From assembly GCF_012070565.1 (NCBI RefSeq), contig NZ_JAAQRO010000023.1, positions 124,001 to 188,000 on the forward strand: DNA of 64,000 nt, given 5' to 3'. Below, in pieces: positions 1 through 8,486 of the stretch. Each line of letters opens with the position of its first letter. The first letter of the stretch is position 1. The notes beneath the pieces were generated by a model. That model ran no database searches. It was not told where the DNA came from and saw only the letters and a list, made by a program, of their open reading frames with translations. This stretch comes from Anaerosporobacter faecicola. Its GTDB lineage: Bacteria > Bacillota > Clostridia > Lachnospirales > Lachnospiraceae. The position numbers and the translations under genes are program-made.

Positions 1-2010
1 AGGACTAACCGCGATCTGTATAGAATCTTTCTCCTTCTCAAACGCAATTTCTCGATTTTTCATAATCTGCCGTTTCAAATCTTGAAGATTCACTTTTTCT
101 TGCTTTCTTGTCTCATTCTCTACTAATTTACGGGGAATCATATTGAGATAGAAACTTGCTCCCTTTGCTACTCGGTTCTGCCCTGAACTTGTATAATAAG
201 AAAGCTCTAATTGATCCTTCGCACGAGTAATTCCAACAAAGAACAATCTTTTTTCTTCCTCTTCCTCTTCTTCATCCCTACAGTGTAGCGGAATGAGTCC
301 ATAATTCACTCCAATGATAAAGACATAAGAGAATTCTAATCCTTTTGAAGCATGTAGGGTCATTAATTTAACGGAGTCTTTTTCACTATGAATGGAACGA
401 GATATAATTTCTTTCCCATATAGAGTCGAAGCATTGAGAAATTCCCGTAGTCCCTGTTGAGGCTCAAGTGATTGCTCATCTACGAATTCCTCCATTAATG
501 CAAGAATGGATTGAATCGCTTCTTTATCTTCCTGATATGTTGCTGCTGTCGGATGAAGATAGTAATTCAAGTGAAAATACTCCTGTATACCAAAAATCCA
601 GTTCTTCTTGCTAATATTTGTATTCGCCTGTTGAAGATACTTTTCTTGAAATTCTAGCATTTGGCAAAGTATATCCGGTTCTTTGTACTTTTGAGGTTCT
701 TCCTTTTTTTCAAGATATGCAAATAACGGTAACGTCGTCTCAGCTTTTTTTCCCCCATATTCTCTGATTCTTTTCCTTGCACCTTTTTCTGTGATTCCTA
801 TTCCATAATTAGGATCACAAAGTACAGCAATCCCAGACGCCAGATCTTGTGGATTAATTGAAAAACGTAATACCCGTATGAACCAGTTTAGTACCGGAAT
901 ATCCTTGATTGTTTTCTTAAGAGAAACTTCAATCGGGATTTCTTCTCTTTCAAATACCTGCTCTAGTTCCTCTGATTGGTTCTGCAATCGATAAAAAATT
1001 GCAACATCAGAATAGGGAATTCCACTAGCATGGAGTTTCTTAATCTTCCTCGCCAGATAGTCAGCTTCCTGAAATGCATTATAATGATTTTTTACTATAA
1101 TTTTATTACCAGTTTCTCGTATTCCCACCAAATCATTTCCATTTTGTAGAAATACTTTCGCAGCTTCTAAGATGGATGTACTGGAGCGATAATTAATAGG
1201 CAACGATAATTCCTTCGCCTGGTATTCTTCTTTCCAACGCCGAAAAACATCGAAGGTACTACCTCGCCAACTATAAATAACCTGATTCGGGTCCCCTACT
1301 GCAAAGAGCTTGGTATCCCTACCTCGAAGATGATTCAGTAATGCAAACTGCCTCGCATCACAATCCTGTACTTCATCCACAATGATCCATGCAGGCTTCC
1401 AATGACTCGATTCCTTTTGTAATAATTGATCACTTATCTTTAGCAAGTCCACAAAGTTCATCTTATTCAAACGAATCTTCTCTTCCGTTAATCGTTTTAC
1501 TAACACTGAAAGATCATCTTGATACCGCTGATCCTCTTCTAGTAAATCTTCTCGTTCAAACGCTTGTTCCAACCGCTTCTTTAATCGATTCTTGTATTTG
1601 ATGGTTAATTTTTCTTCCTGAAGAATGGACAAGGCTAGATCAACTTCTTCCTCTGGGTCCATAACGAGAAATTCCCTTGTATATCCGAATTGTTCTATAG
1701 GTAATTGTTCCTTAAGGAGATGAAGGGCAACGCGGTGAAAGGTCCCAAACCCTTGTAGTTCTTCCACTGACAAGTTCTCCTCTTGTTTTCTCAGTCGTTC
1801 CTTAATCTCCTCTGCTGCTTTATTCGTAAAGGTAAGTACGACCATGTCTTTATAAGGAATCTGTTTTTCATAATGTAAATACAGGATTTTTGAGATCAAT
1901 ACGGTTGTCTTACCACTACCTACCTGTGCATTGACAAGACAAGCCTTACTATCCTCGAGAACAGCCATCTGCTGATACTTATTTAATTGTGAGAAGTCCT
2001 GTTCTCTCAT
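1..2010 (-). CDS. UvrD/PcrA-type SF1 ATP-dependent DNA helicase (C-terminus cut by window edge)
   Basis: Translating 2010 to 1 gives an open frame of 670 codons that runs off the left edge. It begins MREQDFSQLNKYQQ and has a Walker A-like loop (VGSGKTTVL, residues about 30-38), motif Ia (TFTNKAAEEIKERL), a Walker B (IIVDEVQDCDARQF), the GDPNQVIYSWRGS motif III region, LPINYRSS (motif IV) and the motif V/VI stretch LMTLHASKGLEFSYVF and FFVGITRAKDQLELSY. These are the signatures of UvrD/Rep 3'-5' helicases. The loop reads AQVGSGKTT rather than the usual AGAGSGKTT. ATG 2010 has AGGAGA at -9; the stop of the upstream mrfA-like gene overlaps this ribosome site, so the two are surely cotranscribed. 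Likely role is DNA repair; the exact family member is not certain. Confidence 0.9.
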   Translation of the reverse strand, partial: MREQDFSQLNKYQQMAVLEDSKACLVNAQVGSGKTTVLISKILYLHYEKQIPYKDMVVLTFTNKAAEEIKERLRKQEENLSVEELQGFGTFHRVALHLLKEQLPIEQFGYTREFLVMDPEEEVDLALSILQEEKLTIKYKNRLKKRLEQAFEREDLLEEDQRYQDDLSVLVKRLTEEKIRLNKMNFVDLLKISDQLLQKESSHWKPAWIIVDEVQDCDARQFALLNHLRGRDTKLFAVGDPNQVIYSWRGSTFDVFRRWKEEYQAKELSLPINYRSSTSILEAAKVFLQNGNDLVGIRETGNKIIVKNHYNAFQEADYLARKIKKLHASGIPYSDVAIFYRLQNQSEELEQVFEREEIPIEVSLKKTIKDIPVLNWFIRVLRFSINPQDLASGIAVLCDPNYGIGITEKGARKRIREYGGKKAETTLPLFAYLEKKEEPQKYKEPDILCQMLEFQEKYLQQANTNISKKNWIFGIQEYFHLNYYLHPTAATYQEDKEAIQSILALMEEFVDEQSLEPQQGLREFLNASTLYGKEIISRSIHSEKDSVKLMTLHASKGLEFSYVFIIGVNYGLIPLHCRDEEEEEEEKRLFFVGITRAKDQLELSYYTSSGQNRVAKGASFYLNMIPRKLVENETRKQEKVNLQDLKRQIMKNREIAFEKEKDSIQIAVSP

Positions 2011-2022
2011 ACTTTCGTTCTC

Positions 2023-4698
2023 CTACGATTCGTTCAGATGTTCATAACGACGTGCTATCTTTCTTTGAATCTCTTTTCCTAATTCTCCTTGTTCTTCTTG
2101 TTCTTCCACTCGAACATGCAATTGAATGACTGGTGGTGTTTCAACATGAAACTGGATGATATTGATGATACTTTTTTTATTCGTAGGTTCCATAACCCAT
2201 TCTCCATAAAAAGCATGGTGCAAGACTAAGGTCAGTCTATTGCCTCCTACCTCCACTTTTGATACATTCGATAAGAAATCGCCATACGATTCGCCATTCA
2301 TTTTTATATACGCACAGAATGCTGCCCATTGTTCTGGTAGTTCTTTGAATAGGAACTTCTTCTTAATAAAAGACACAGGCGCATAGGGTACTGCCTTTAC
2401 ACCAACAGGAACTTCCAGTTCCTCTTTTAGATTCTTCAAGCCCCAAAGCACCATGTTCTTATCCAGTTTATAATCACCAATACATGCCGCACAACCATCT
2501 TTACATGGACATCCGCTTACCATCTGAATTGCACTATCCACAATATCTTCCATACAATCAAAGATTTTCTCTGAGAATCCTAACCCACCGACAAACCGAT
2601 CATACACATAGACCGATACATCATCTGCACTTGGACCACTCAATTCTAATGCATTCAGCGATGTGGTAACCCCAATATCTGCTTGTTCCGTCATCGTTAC
2701 CATCATAGCGGCATTTTGAATGGCATAACACACCCCTTCAAAATGATTATTCCGTACCACTTGTCCATTTTGTGTTTCCTGAAGCAATCCTCGATATGTT
2801 CGAACAACATTCTCTGGCAAATGGATCCATGTACTTTCTGTATCAAACTCCTTCGTTAACGGTTGTGGTAATTGTTCGTATCCTAGATTCTGATGATTAT
2901 GAAACTGTAGTTTCTTATACATATACACATAATCCTGAACATTCACATCACCAAAAGCAACTTTAACTCGTTTTACCTCTTGTTCCTTACTTTTATGGAT
3001 CACCTGAATATTCGTCTCCCCACCTGGCATTGTATAATAATTTCCATCGAAGGGGATGCCATATGCCGTTTTACTATCTAGATTTAAGGACAACACCTGA
3101 TAGGAAATTCCATCATGCAGATAGATTGCTCCCTTATGAAGTTCATGAAATGCTTGCGATTCATCCATCTCCGTCACTTCTTTATTATTCTCTTGGTCGA
3201 TCAACTTGTATCGGTTTTTATCAATATTACGTAAGCTAAAATCTCCTGCAGGAAATTCTCCGCCCGCCCAGGCAAATCTTCCATTTTGATTGGATAGTTC
3301 ATCCACCTTTAGTAAAACAGGTATCGTCTCTCCTAAGTCAGGGAAGAAATGAATGTCATCTAAGGTAAGCGGAAGCTCTGCGGCTGCAGCACGTATATGT
3401 GCTAGTTCTATGAGTAGATTATTCTTATCGATTACAGCATTCTCACTGCTATTCTCAAACAACCATTCTGGATTCAAAGCGATATATTGATCAAAAGGAA
3501 GATTATCAAGGATCAGATAATTATTGCACCCCGTTCCACTTCGTCCAGCACGTCCTGTCTGTTGCCAAAAAGAAGCCCTGGTTCCTGGATATCCGATCAA
3601 TACTGTCGTATTAATCTTCCCAATATCAATTCCCAGTTCTAAGGCATTCGTTGATACTAACCCTTTGATTGCTCCCGTTATCATCTTCGTCTCAATCTCT
3701 TTCCGTTCGATTGGCGTATAACCACCACGGTATCCTGAGATCTGCTCCATCATGGAGGAACCAAAGAAACTTTCCGTTCTCATACGATCCCTTGCTTCCT
3801 TTAATACAATCTCCACTGATTTTCTAGATTTGGCAAATGCTATAAAACTTTGATTCTTTTCCACAAGCTCTGGTAATAATTCCGCTGCAACAGTGGAAGG
3901 CTGTACTTGTCCATAATAGGTTTGATCTTCCCCCATTACCTTTGGTGGTTGAAGCAAAACATAACGCCGCTTTGCTGCAGGTGAGCCATCCTGATCCACC
4001 AATACAAATGTTCTTGAGCAAATGTTCTCTGCAAGTTCTAATGGATTCGCTATGGTTGCGGAACTACACAAAAATTGTGGTGACGAATGGTAATAATTAC
4101 AGACCCGTTGCAGACGTCGAAATACGTTTGCCAGATGAGAACCAAATGCCCCACGATACGTATGCAGTTCATCAATCACGATATAACGTAAGTTTGAAAA
4201 GATAAAATCAAACCCAAATTTACTATGATTGGGAAGGAATGCACTATTGAGCATCTCAGGATTCGTTAAGATGATATTGGCACTTTTTCGTATCCGACTT
4301 CGTTCATGAACAGGCGTATCTCCATCATAAACACCTGCCACAATCCGTTCCTGTCCAAAATGCTCCAGATATGGTAGGATTGCACGATATTGATCACTTG
4401 CTAACGCTTTGGTAGGATAGATGAAAATCGCTCGTGCCAATGGATTATTTAAGATTTCCTGTAAAACAGGTAAAAGAAAACTTAAGGTCTTTCCACTTGC
4501 TGTTGCGGTAGTGATCACTACATCTTTTCCACTTCTTGCTTGTTCAAACATCTCCCCTTGATGGGAATATAATGCTTCGATTCCATTGATTCTGAGATAA
4601 TTCTTAATATCTTCAGAAAGCTCTTCTGGATATGGAATAAAGCTCCCCTTCCGTGCTGGAATTGTCTTGTCATATATGATCAAATCTTTACCGTCCAT
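2023..4698 (-). CDS. MrfA/YprA-type DEAD/DEAH-box repair helicase with DUF1998 (MZB) domain
   Basis: An 891-residue SF2 helicase: Walker A TATASGKT, DELHTYRG in place of DEAH, SSATIANP motif III, helicase-C motifs SFIAFAKSRKS and QQTGRAGRSG, then a C-terminal DUF1998/MZB zinc region with the cysteine set CPCKDGCAACIG. This is the architecture of B. subtilis MrfA (YprA), a 3'-5' helicase acting on mitomycin-type DNA damage, and of Hrq1. An in-frame ATG at 4722 has no ribosome site, whereas ATG 4698 is preceded by GGTAGGAG, so I start there. The usual partner gene mrfB (exonuclease) is not next to it; a UvrD-like helicase follows after 12 bases. The promoter carries a LexA-like box. Confidence 0.9.
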   Translation of the reverse strand: MDGKDLIIYDKTIPARKGSFIPYPEELSEDIKNYLRINGIEALYSHQGEMFEQARSGKDVVITTATASGKTLSFLLPVLQEILNNPLARAIFIYPTKALASDQYRAILPYLEHFGQERIVAGVYDGDTPVHERSRIRKSANIILTNPEMLNSAFLPNHSKFGFDFIFSNLRYIVIDELHTYRGAFGSHLANVFRRLQRVCNYYHSSPQFLCSSATIANPLELAENICSRTFVLVDQDGSPAAKRRYVLLQPPKVMGEDQTYYGQVQPSTVAAELLPELVEKNQSFIAFAKSRKSVEIVLKEARDRMRTESFFGSSMMEQISGYRGGYTPIERKEIETKMITGAIKGLVSTNALELGIDIGKINTTVLIGYPGTRASFWQQTGRAGRSGTGCNNYLILDNLPFDQYIALNPEWLFENSSENAVIDKNNLLIELAHIRAAAAELPLTLDDIHFFPDLGETIPVLLKVDELSNQNGRFAWAGGEFPAGDFSLRNIDKNRYKLIDQENNKEVTEMDESQAFHELHKGAIYLHDGISYQVLSLNLDSKTAYGIPFDGNYYTMPGGETNIQVIHKSKEQEVKRVKVAFGDVNVQDYVYMYKKLQFHNHQNLGYEQLPQPLTKEFDTESTWIHLPENVVRTYRGLLQETQNGQVVRNNHFEGVCYAIQNAAMMVTMTEQADIGVTTSLNALELSGPSADDVSVYVYDRFVGGLGFSEKIFDCMEDIVDSAIQMVSGCPCKDGCAACIGDYKLDKNMVLWGLKNLKEELEVPVGVKAVPYAPVSFIKKKFLFKELPEQWAAFCAYIKMNGESYGDFLSNVSKVEVGGNRLTLVLHHAFYGEWVMEPTNKKSIINIIQFHVETPPVIQLHVRVEEQEEQGELGKEIQRKIARRYEHLNES

Positions 4699-4793
4699 CG
4701 ATCTACTCCTACCTTTTTTCATGATTACGACTCGAAAGCCCTTGCTTTTCTGTATGTTTTGTTATGATACATTCTTATCCTTTTCTATTCATT

Positions 4794-4832
4794 ATTGTAT
4801 CAGATTCTGCATCTAACGTAAACATCTGTTCG
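4794..4832 (-). promoter_or_regulatory. Promoter of the mrfA-uvrD pair with a LexA-like (SOS) box
   Basis: Reading the minus strand, TTTACG (4822-4817), a 17-base spacer and TACAAT (4799-4794) form a plausible sigma-A promoter about 95 bases upstream of the helicase start. CGAACAGATGTTTA (4832-4819) matches the Firmicute LexA/DinR consensus CGAACATATGTTCG at 11 of 14 positions and overlaps the -35 box, where a repressor would block RNA polymerase. The match is seen; SOS control is inferred. Confidence 0.5.
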
Positions 4833-4870
4833 TCTATTATACATATAACGTGACGAACGAATCAAGACCT

Positions 4871-5437
4871 TTATTCTGTAATCTCAGTTGAAGTACTTTC
4901 TTCTGCTGACGTACTGGAATCTGTTTCTGAAACACCGTCTAAGGATAGATCTGCTCCATCTTCTCGATCTAAATCCCGTATTTTCTTTGCCTGCTCTTCG
5001 TCATTTTCCTCATCAAACATCGATTTGTACTTCTTGTGTTTCTTATTCATGTTCAACATCGCAGCAGCCTTTGCCGTCTGGTATAGTTTCGAATTATATT
5101 CCATTAATTTCTTTTCATCCTTTATGGGAACTTTATCTCCTCTGGCGATTCGTCTAGCAATCTCCATCATCTTTCCCATATCTTCTACTCCTTTTGCGGC
5201 ATCTTTACTTGCTTCTAATTGTTCCTCACACATCTCTAGCAAAGCTCGATTTTGGATTTCTTCCGCTTGCCTTTTCTGACTCTCTAAAAGTTCCCTACTC
5301 TCATTTGAAATGTTCAAGGTAATCCCATTCGCATTCGACGTAGCTAATGTTTCTGTATTCTGTCCTGTTCCATTCGTTCCTTGTTCTCTTTGTGTATTAA
5401 TCTGCTTGTACTCCGACACGGTATTATTAATTCTCAT
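4871..5437 (-). CDS. Conserved-looking charged protein of unknown function (188 aa)
   Basis: I do not recognise a family. The protein begins MRINNTVSEYKQINTQ, has a Ser/Asn/Gly-rich first 45 residues with no signal peptide or membrane segment, a central amphipathic helical part (about residues 45-135, containing MCEEQLEASKDAAKGVED and MMEIARRIARGDKVP), a lysine-rich stretch (NKKHKKYKSM) and an acidic Ser/Thr tail ending STSTEITE. An upstream in-frame TTG at 5446 lies too close to the ribosome site AAAGGAG; ATG 5437 has it at a 10-base spacing. It stands alone between two operons. Its low-complexity ends suggest a flexible cytosolic protein or adaptor. Confidence 0.7.
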   Translation of the reverse strand: MRINNTVSEYKQINTQREQGTNGTGQNTETLATSNANGITLNISNESRELLESQKRQAEEIQNRALLEMCEEQLEASKDAAKGVEDMGKMMEIARRIARGDKVPIKDEKKLMEYNSKLYQTAKAAAMLNMNKKHKKYKSMFDEENDEEQAKKIRDLDREDGADLSLDGVSETDSSTSAEESTSTEITE

Positions 5438-5514
5438 ACTCCTCAATCTCCTTTATACAATCTTATTCTATCGCTCTCCTATACACAAAGTCATAATATG
5501 ACGTGCTGATCTGC

Positions 5515-5558
5515 TTAACATGTGCAAGGAGCACAAATGCATGGATTGCACATGTTAA
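5515..5558. repeat. Perfect 12-bp inverted repeat with an alternative inner hairpin
   Basis: TTAACATGTGCA (5515-5526) and TGCACATGTTAA (5547-5558) are exact reverse complements separated by 20 bases. The left arm can alternatively pair through TGTGC with GCACA at 5531-5535. No T-run follows on either strand, so it is not a normal terminator. It sits in the 320-base gap between the GTPase-NYN gene and the 188-aa protein gene, about 80 bases before the latter's start. The rest of this gap shows nothing coding. Confidence 0.75.
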
Positions 5559-5758
5559 AACTTCAGTCATACGAAAACTCCCGTTAAAATAATATCGGTT
5601 TTTCCCAGTCATTTGTTAACCTAATCCTTGTCCTTGATGTTGTAAAAAGATCACTATTTATTCTGTCCTCTTTTGCATGTATCACTATGTCTGAATTTCA
5701 CACTTTATTCATTCTTATTGCCGATACAGTTTCCTATCCTTTACATGTAGGACGATGC

Positions 5759-8404
5759 CTACTCTTCCTTCAATATTTTCTCAATATGCTTCGCTGTTTC
5801 TTCTGATACCTGATCAAATAATCCACCCGTTTTATTCGTTCCCTGTTCCAGATAATTTTCTCGAATAGATTCTTCTATTCGTTTTACATCTTCCTCTAAC
5901 TCTCTCGCAGATAGCAAGCGACAACCTTGCCCTCGTATGATCACCTGTTCCACCCCATCTGAGGTAGCAACGGTAATGTCGTATTTCTTACTATTTTCAT
6001 GAGAGAACTTTTCGATATACTGATCCGCTGTTTCGGCTTCTTTCGTAAACACAACGTGAATGTTATGGTAATCCATAATCTCCGTTCGATGTCCCTCTAC
6101 TCGGTAAGCATCAAAGACAACGATAAGATTACAACGCTTAATTGCCTGGTAATTGCATAGAGTATCCTGTAGTTTGTTTCTTGCTCCATCCATATTGATC
6201 TTCGCCAATTGGTTTAGCTCTTCCCACGCAAAGATAATGTTATAGCCATCCACCAACAGATACTCTTCTAGTTTCTCTGTTTTCTTATAGTTTCGCACAA
6301 CCGGTCCTTCATAAGTCTTTTCCTTCTTTCGATTGGTATAATATCTTTCTTTCGAACCACTATTGGAATAAAAGGTTCGATTGAGGATTGCATCAATCTC
6401 ATCGGTATCAATAAACCGTTCTTCCTGGTAGGTTGCATATTCTTTAACTTCTTTATCTTTTAGACGAAGTTCTTTATTCTGGTTCATCAGATAACTTTCC
6501 ACATGCATGTAGTTTGGTACTTGATCCCAGCTTACTAAGAACCCTGCACCATGTGCACAGAAAACAGACCCTGTCGGATTCGCTAGATCCGCTTCTGGAT
6601 CATATGCAAATCTTGCAAGGACCTCTTCTTGATTATGGCAAGGTTCATATCCACTTAACTCACAGAACAATCTTCCATGTCCGCTGGTATAAGCAACCAC
6701 ATCTTTTTGATAGTCTCGCATCGTAACAACCGGTGATTTTCCCTCAAGGATTGAGATACCATTCTTATTTTCCTTCATCTCAAAACTAGCTTGCATTCGT
6801 TCCAGATCCGTCATGGCTCTCCCTACCATTTTCTCTGGAACTTCCAATTGAAAATGAAAATATGGTTCCAATAAGACAGAAGTCGCTTGCCGTAATCCTT
6901 GTCGGATTGCACGATAGGTTGCTTGTCTGAAATCTCCACCCTCGGTATGTTTTTGATGCGCTCGTCCACCAACCAGGGTAATCTTCATATCCGTTATACT
7001 GCACCCTGCCAGAACACCTCTGTGTTCTTTCTCTTCAAGATGGGTTCGTATCAACCGCTGCCAATTTCGATCAAGTTCATCTTCACTGCAATTACTTTCG
7101 AATACAAGTCCCGAGCCTGGTTCTCCAGGTTCTAGCAGCAGATGAACCTCCGCATAATGTCGTAAGGGTTCAAAGTGACCAACCCCTTCCACCACATCGG
7201 TAATGGTTTCTTTGTATACAATATTACCGTTGCCAAATGTAACATCGATACCAAATCGAGTAGCAATCATACTTCGTAGAATCTCAATCTGCACTTCCCC
7301 CATAATCTGTGCTTGAATCTCCTGTAATTCCTCATCCCAAACTATGTGTAGTTCTGGTTCTTCTTCCTCCAGTATCCGAAGTTTTGGTAACATTGCATTT
7401 GGGTCACAGCCACTTGGTAATTGAATCTCATAAGTTAATACAGGCGATAGAATGGGTCCCATAGAGGACTTCTCTATACCAACCCCTTCTCCTGGTTTTG
7501 TTGTGGTAAGTCCAGTAACTGCACAGATTGTTCCAGCTTCTGCTTCCATAACTGCATCATATTTGACACCAGAATAGATACGGATTTGATTGATCTTCTC
7601 TTCTTGAGAAGAAAGCGCCATCTTCACCCGTAAAGTGCCCCCTGTTACTTTTAGATAAGTTAGTCGATTTCCTTGCTCGTCACGAGCAATCTTATAAATC
7701 TTCGCGCCAAAGCTATCTCCATACTGAGGAGATACGGTATATGTTTCTAAGCCATCTAAAAATGCTTCTACTCCTTCTAACTTAAGTGCAGCACCAAAGA
7801 AACAAGGGAAAATCTTTCGGTTTTTGATCAATTCGGTAACTTGTTCTGTCGTAATTGCTCCCTGTTCCATATACTGTTCTAATAAATCTTCACTGCACAT
7901 GGCAACATTTTCATAAAATTCTTCAGATTCAGGATTCGTAAAATCCATACATCCATCAGAAAGCATTGCTTGTAACTGCCCAAGGAGTTCATCTTTATTC
8001 GTTCCCTGTTGATCCATCTTGTTGATGAAAAGGAACGTAGGAATCTTATATTTTTCTAACAGACTCCATAAAGTTTTTGTATGTCCCTGGACACCATCTG
8101 CACCGCTAATCACTAAAATAGCGTAATCTAAAACCTGTAGTGTTCTCTCCATCTCTGCAGAGAAATCCACATGTCCAGGGGTATCTAATAACGTAACGGT
8201 CGTATCTTTCCAAGTAAACTTTGCTAATTTTGAAAATATCGTAATGCCACGAGCACGCTCTAAGGAAAACGTGTCTAAAAATGCATCTCCATTATCCACT
8301 CTTCCAAGCTTACGTATTGCACCTGCAAGATAGAGCATCCCTTCCGACAGGGTAGTTTTTCCTGCATCCACGTGTGCTACGATTCCAATCACTATTTTCT
8401 TCAT
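5759..8404 (-). CDS. TetM/EF-G-like ribosomal GTPase fused to a Rae1/YacP-type NYN endoribonuclease
   Basis: Residues 1 to about 650 follow the ribosomal-protection/EF-G plan: G1 AHVDAGKTT, the switch-I element RARGITI, G3 DTPGHVDF, G4 NKMD, EF-G domain II, and a TetM-like domain IV/V (LLEPYFHFQLEVPE, MTDLERMQASFE). After a linker rich in charged residues, residues 713-855 form a NYN domain with the layout of B. subtilis Rae1/YacP: LLVDGYNIIFAW, VVFDAY, FTKEAETADQYIEK, VATSDGVEQVI and RLLSARELEEDV. The acidic residues of the nuclease site (D in VDGYN, D in VFDAY, D in ETADQ, D in TSDG) are all present. TetM itself is about 640 residues, so the 881-residue length is explained by the fusion. 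Rae1 cuts mRNA in the ribosomal A site; the fusion implies a factor that enters the A site and cleaves mRNA. The domains are seen; that role is inferred. Whether it confers tetracycline resistance cannot be told. Confidence 0.9.
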   Translation of the reverse strand: MKKIVIGIVAHVDAGKTTLSEGMLYLAGAIRKLGRVDNGDAFLDTFSLERARGITIFSKLAKFTWKDTTVTLLDTPGHVDFSAEMERTLQVLDYAILVISGADGVQGHTKTLWSLLEKYKIPTFLFINKMDQQGTNKDELLGQLQAMLSDGCMDFTNPESEEFYENVAMCSEDLLEQYMEQGAITTEQVTELIKNRKIFPCFFGAALKLEGVEAFLDGLETYTVSPQYGDSFGAKIYKIARDEQGNRLTYLKVTGGTLRVKMALSSQEEKINQIRIYSGVKYDAVMEAEAGTICAVTGLTTTKPGEGVGIEKSSMGPILSPVLTYEIQLPSGCDPNAMLPKLRILEEEEPELHIVWDEELQEIQAQIMGEVQIEILRSMIATRFGIDVTFGNGNIVYKETITDVVEGVGHFEPLRHYAEVHLLLEPGEPGSGLVFESNCSEDELDRNWQRLIRTHLEEKEHRGVLAGCSITDMKITLVGGRAHQKHTEGGDFRQATYRAIRQGLRQATSVLLEPYFHFQLEVPEKMVGRAMTDLERMQASFEMKENKNGISILEGKSPVVTMRDYQKDVVAYTSGHGRLFCELSGYEPCHNQEEVLARFAYDPEADLANPTGSVFCAHGAGFLVSWDQVPNYMHVESYLMNQNKELRLKDKEVKEYATYQEERFIDTDEIDAILNRTFYSNSGSKERYYTNRKKEKTYEGPVVRNYKKTEKLEEYLLVDGYNIIFAWEELNQLAKINMDGARNKLQDTLCNYQAIKRCNLIVVFDAYRVEGHRTEIMDYHNIHVVFTKEAETADQYIEKFSHENSKKYDITVATSDGVEQVIIRGQGCRLLSARELEEDVKRIEESIRENYLEQGTNKTGGLFDQVSEETAKHIEKILKEE

Positions 8405-8486
8405 CTATTTTCTCTCTTTATTGTCTCTTGTTCATATTCTTTACCGTTACTATTCTAACATACTCTTCTGCCTAAACCAACTCCCT

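Noticed and set aside
5759-8404. Calling this gene a plain tetracycline resistance (tet) gene
   Set aside because: The GTPase part is diverged from TetM and the protein carries an extra nuclease domain; resistance cannot be deduced from the sequence.
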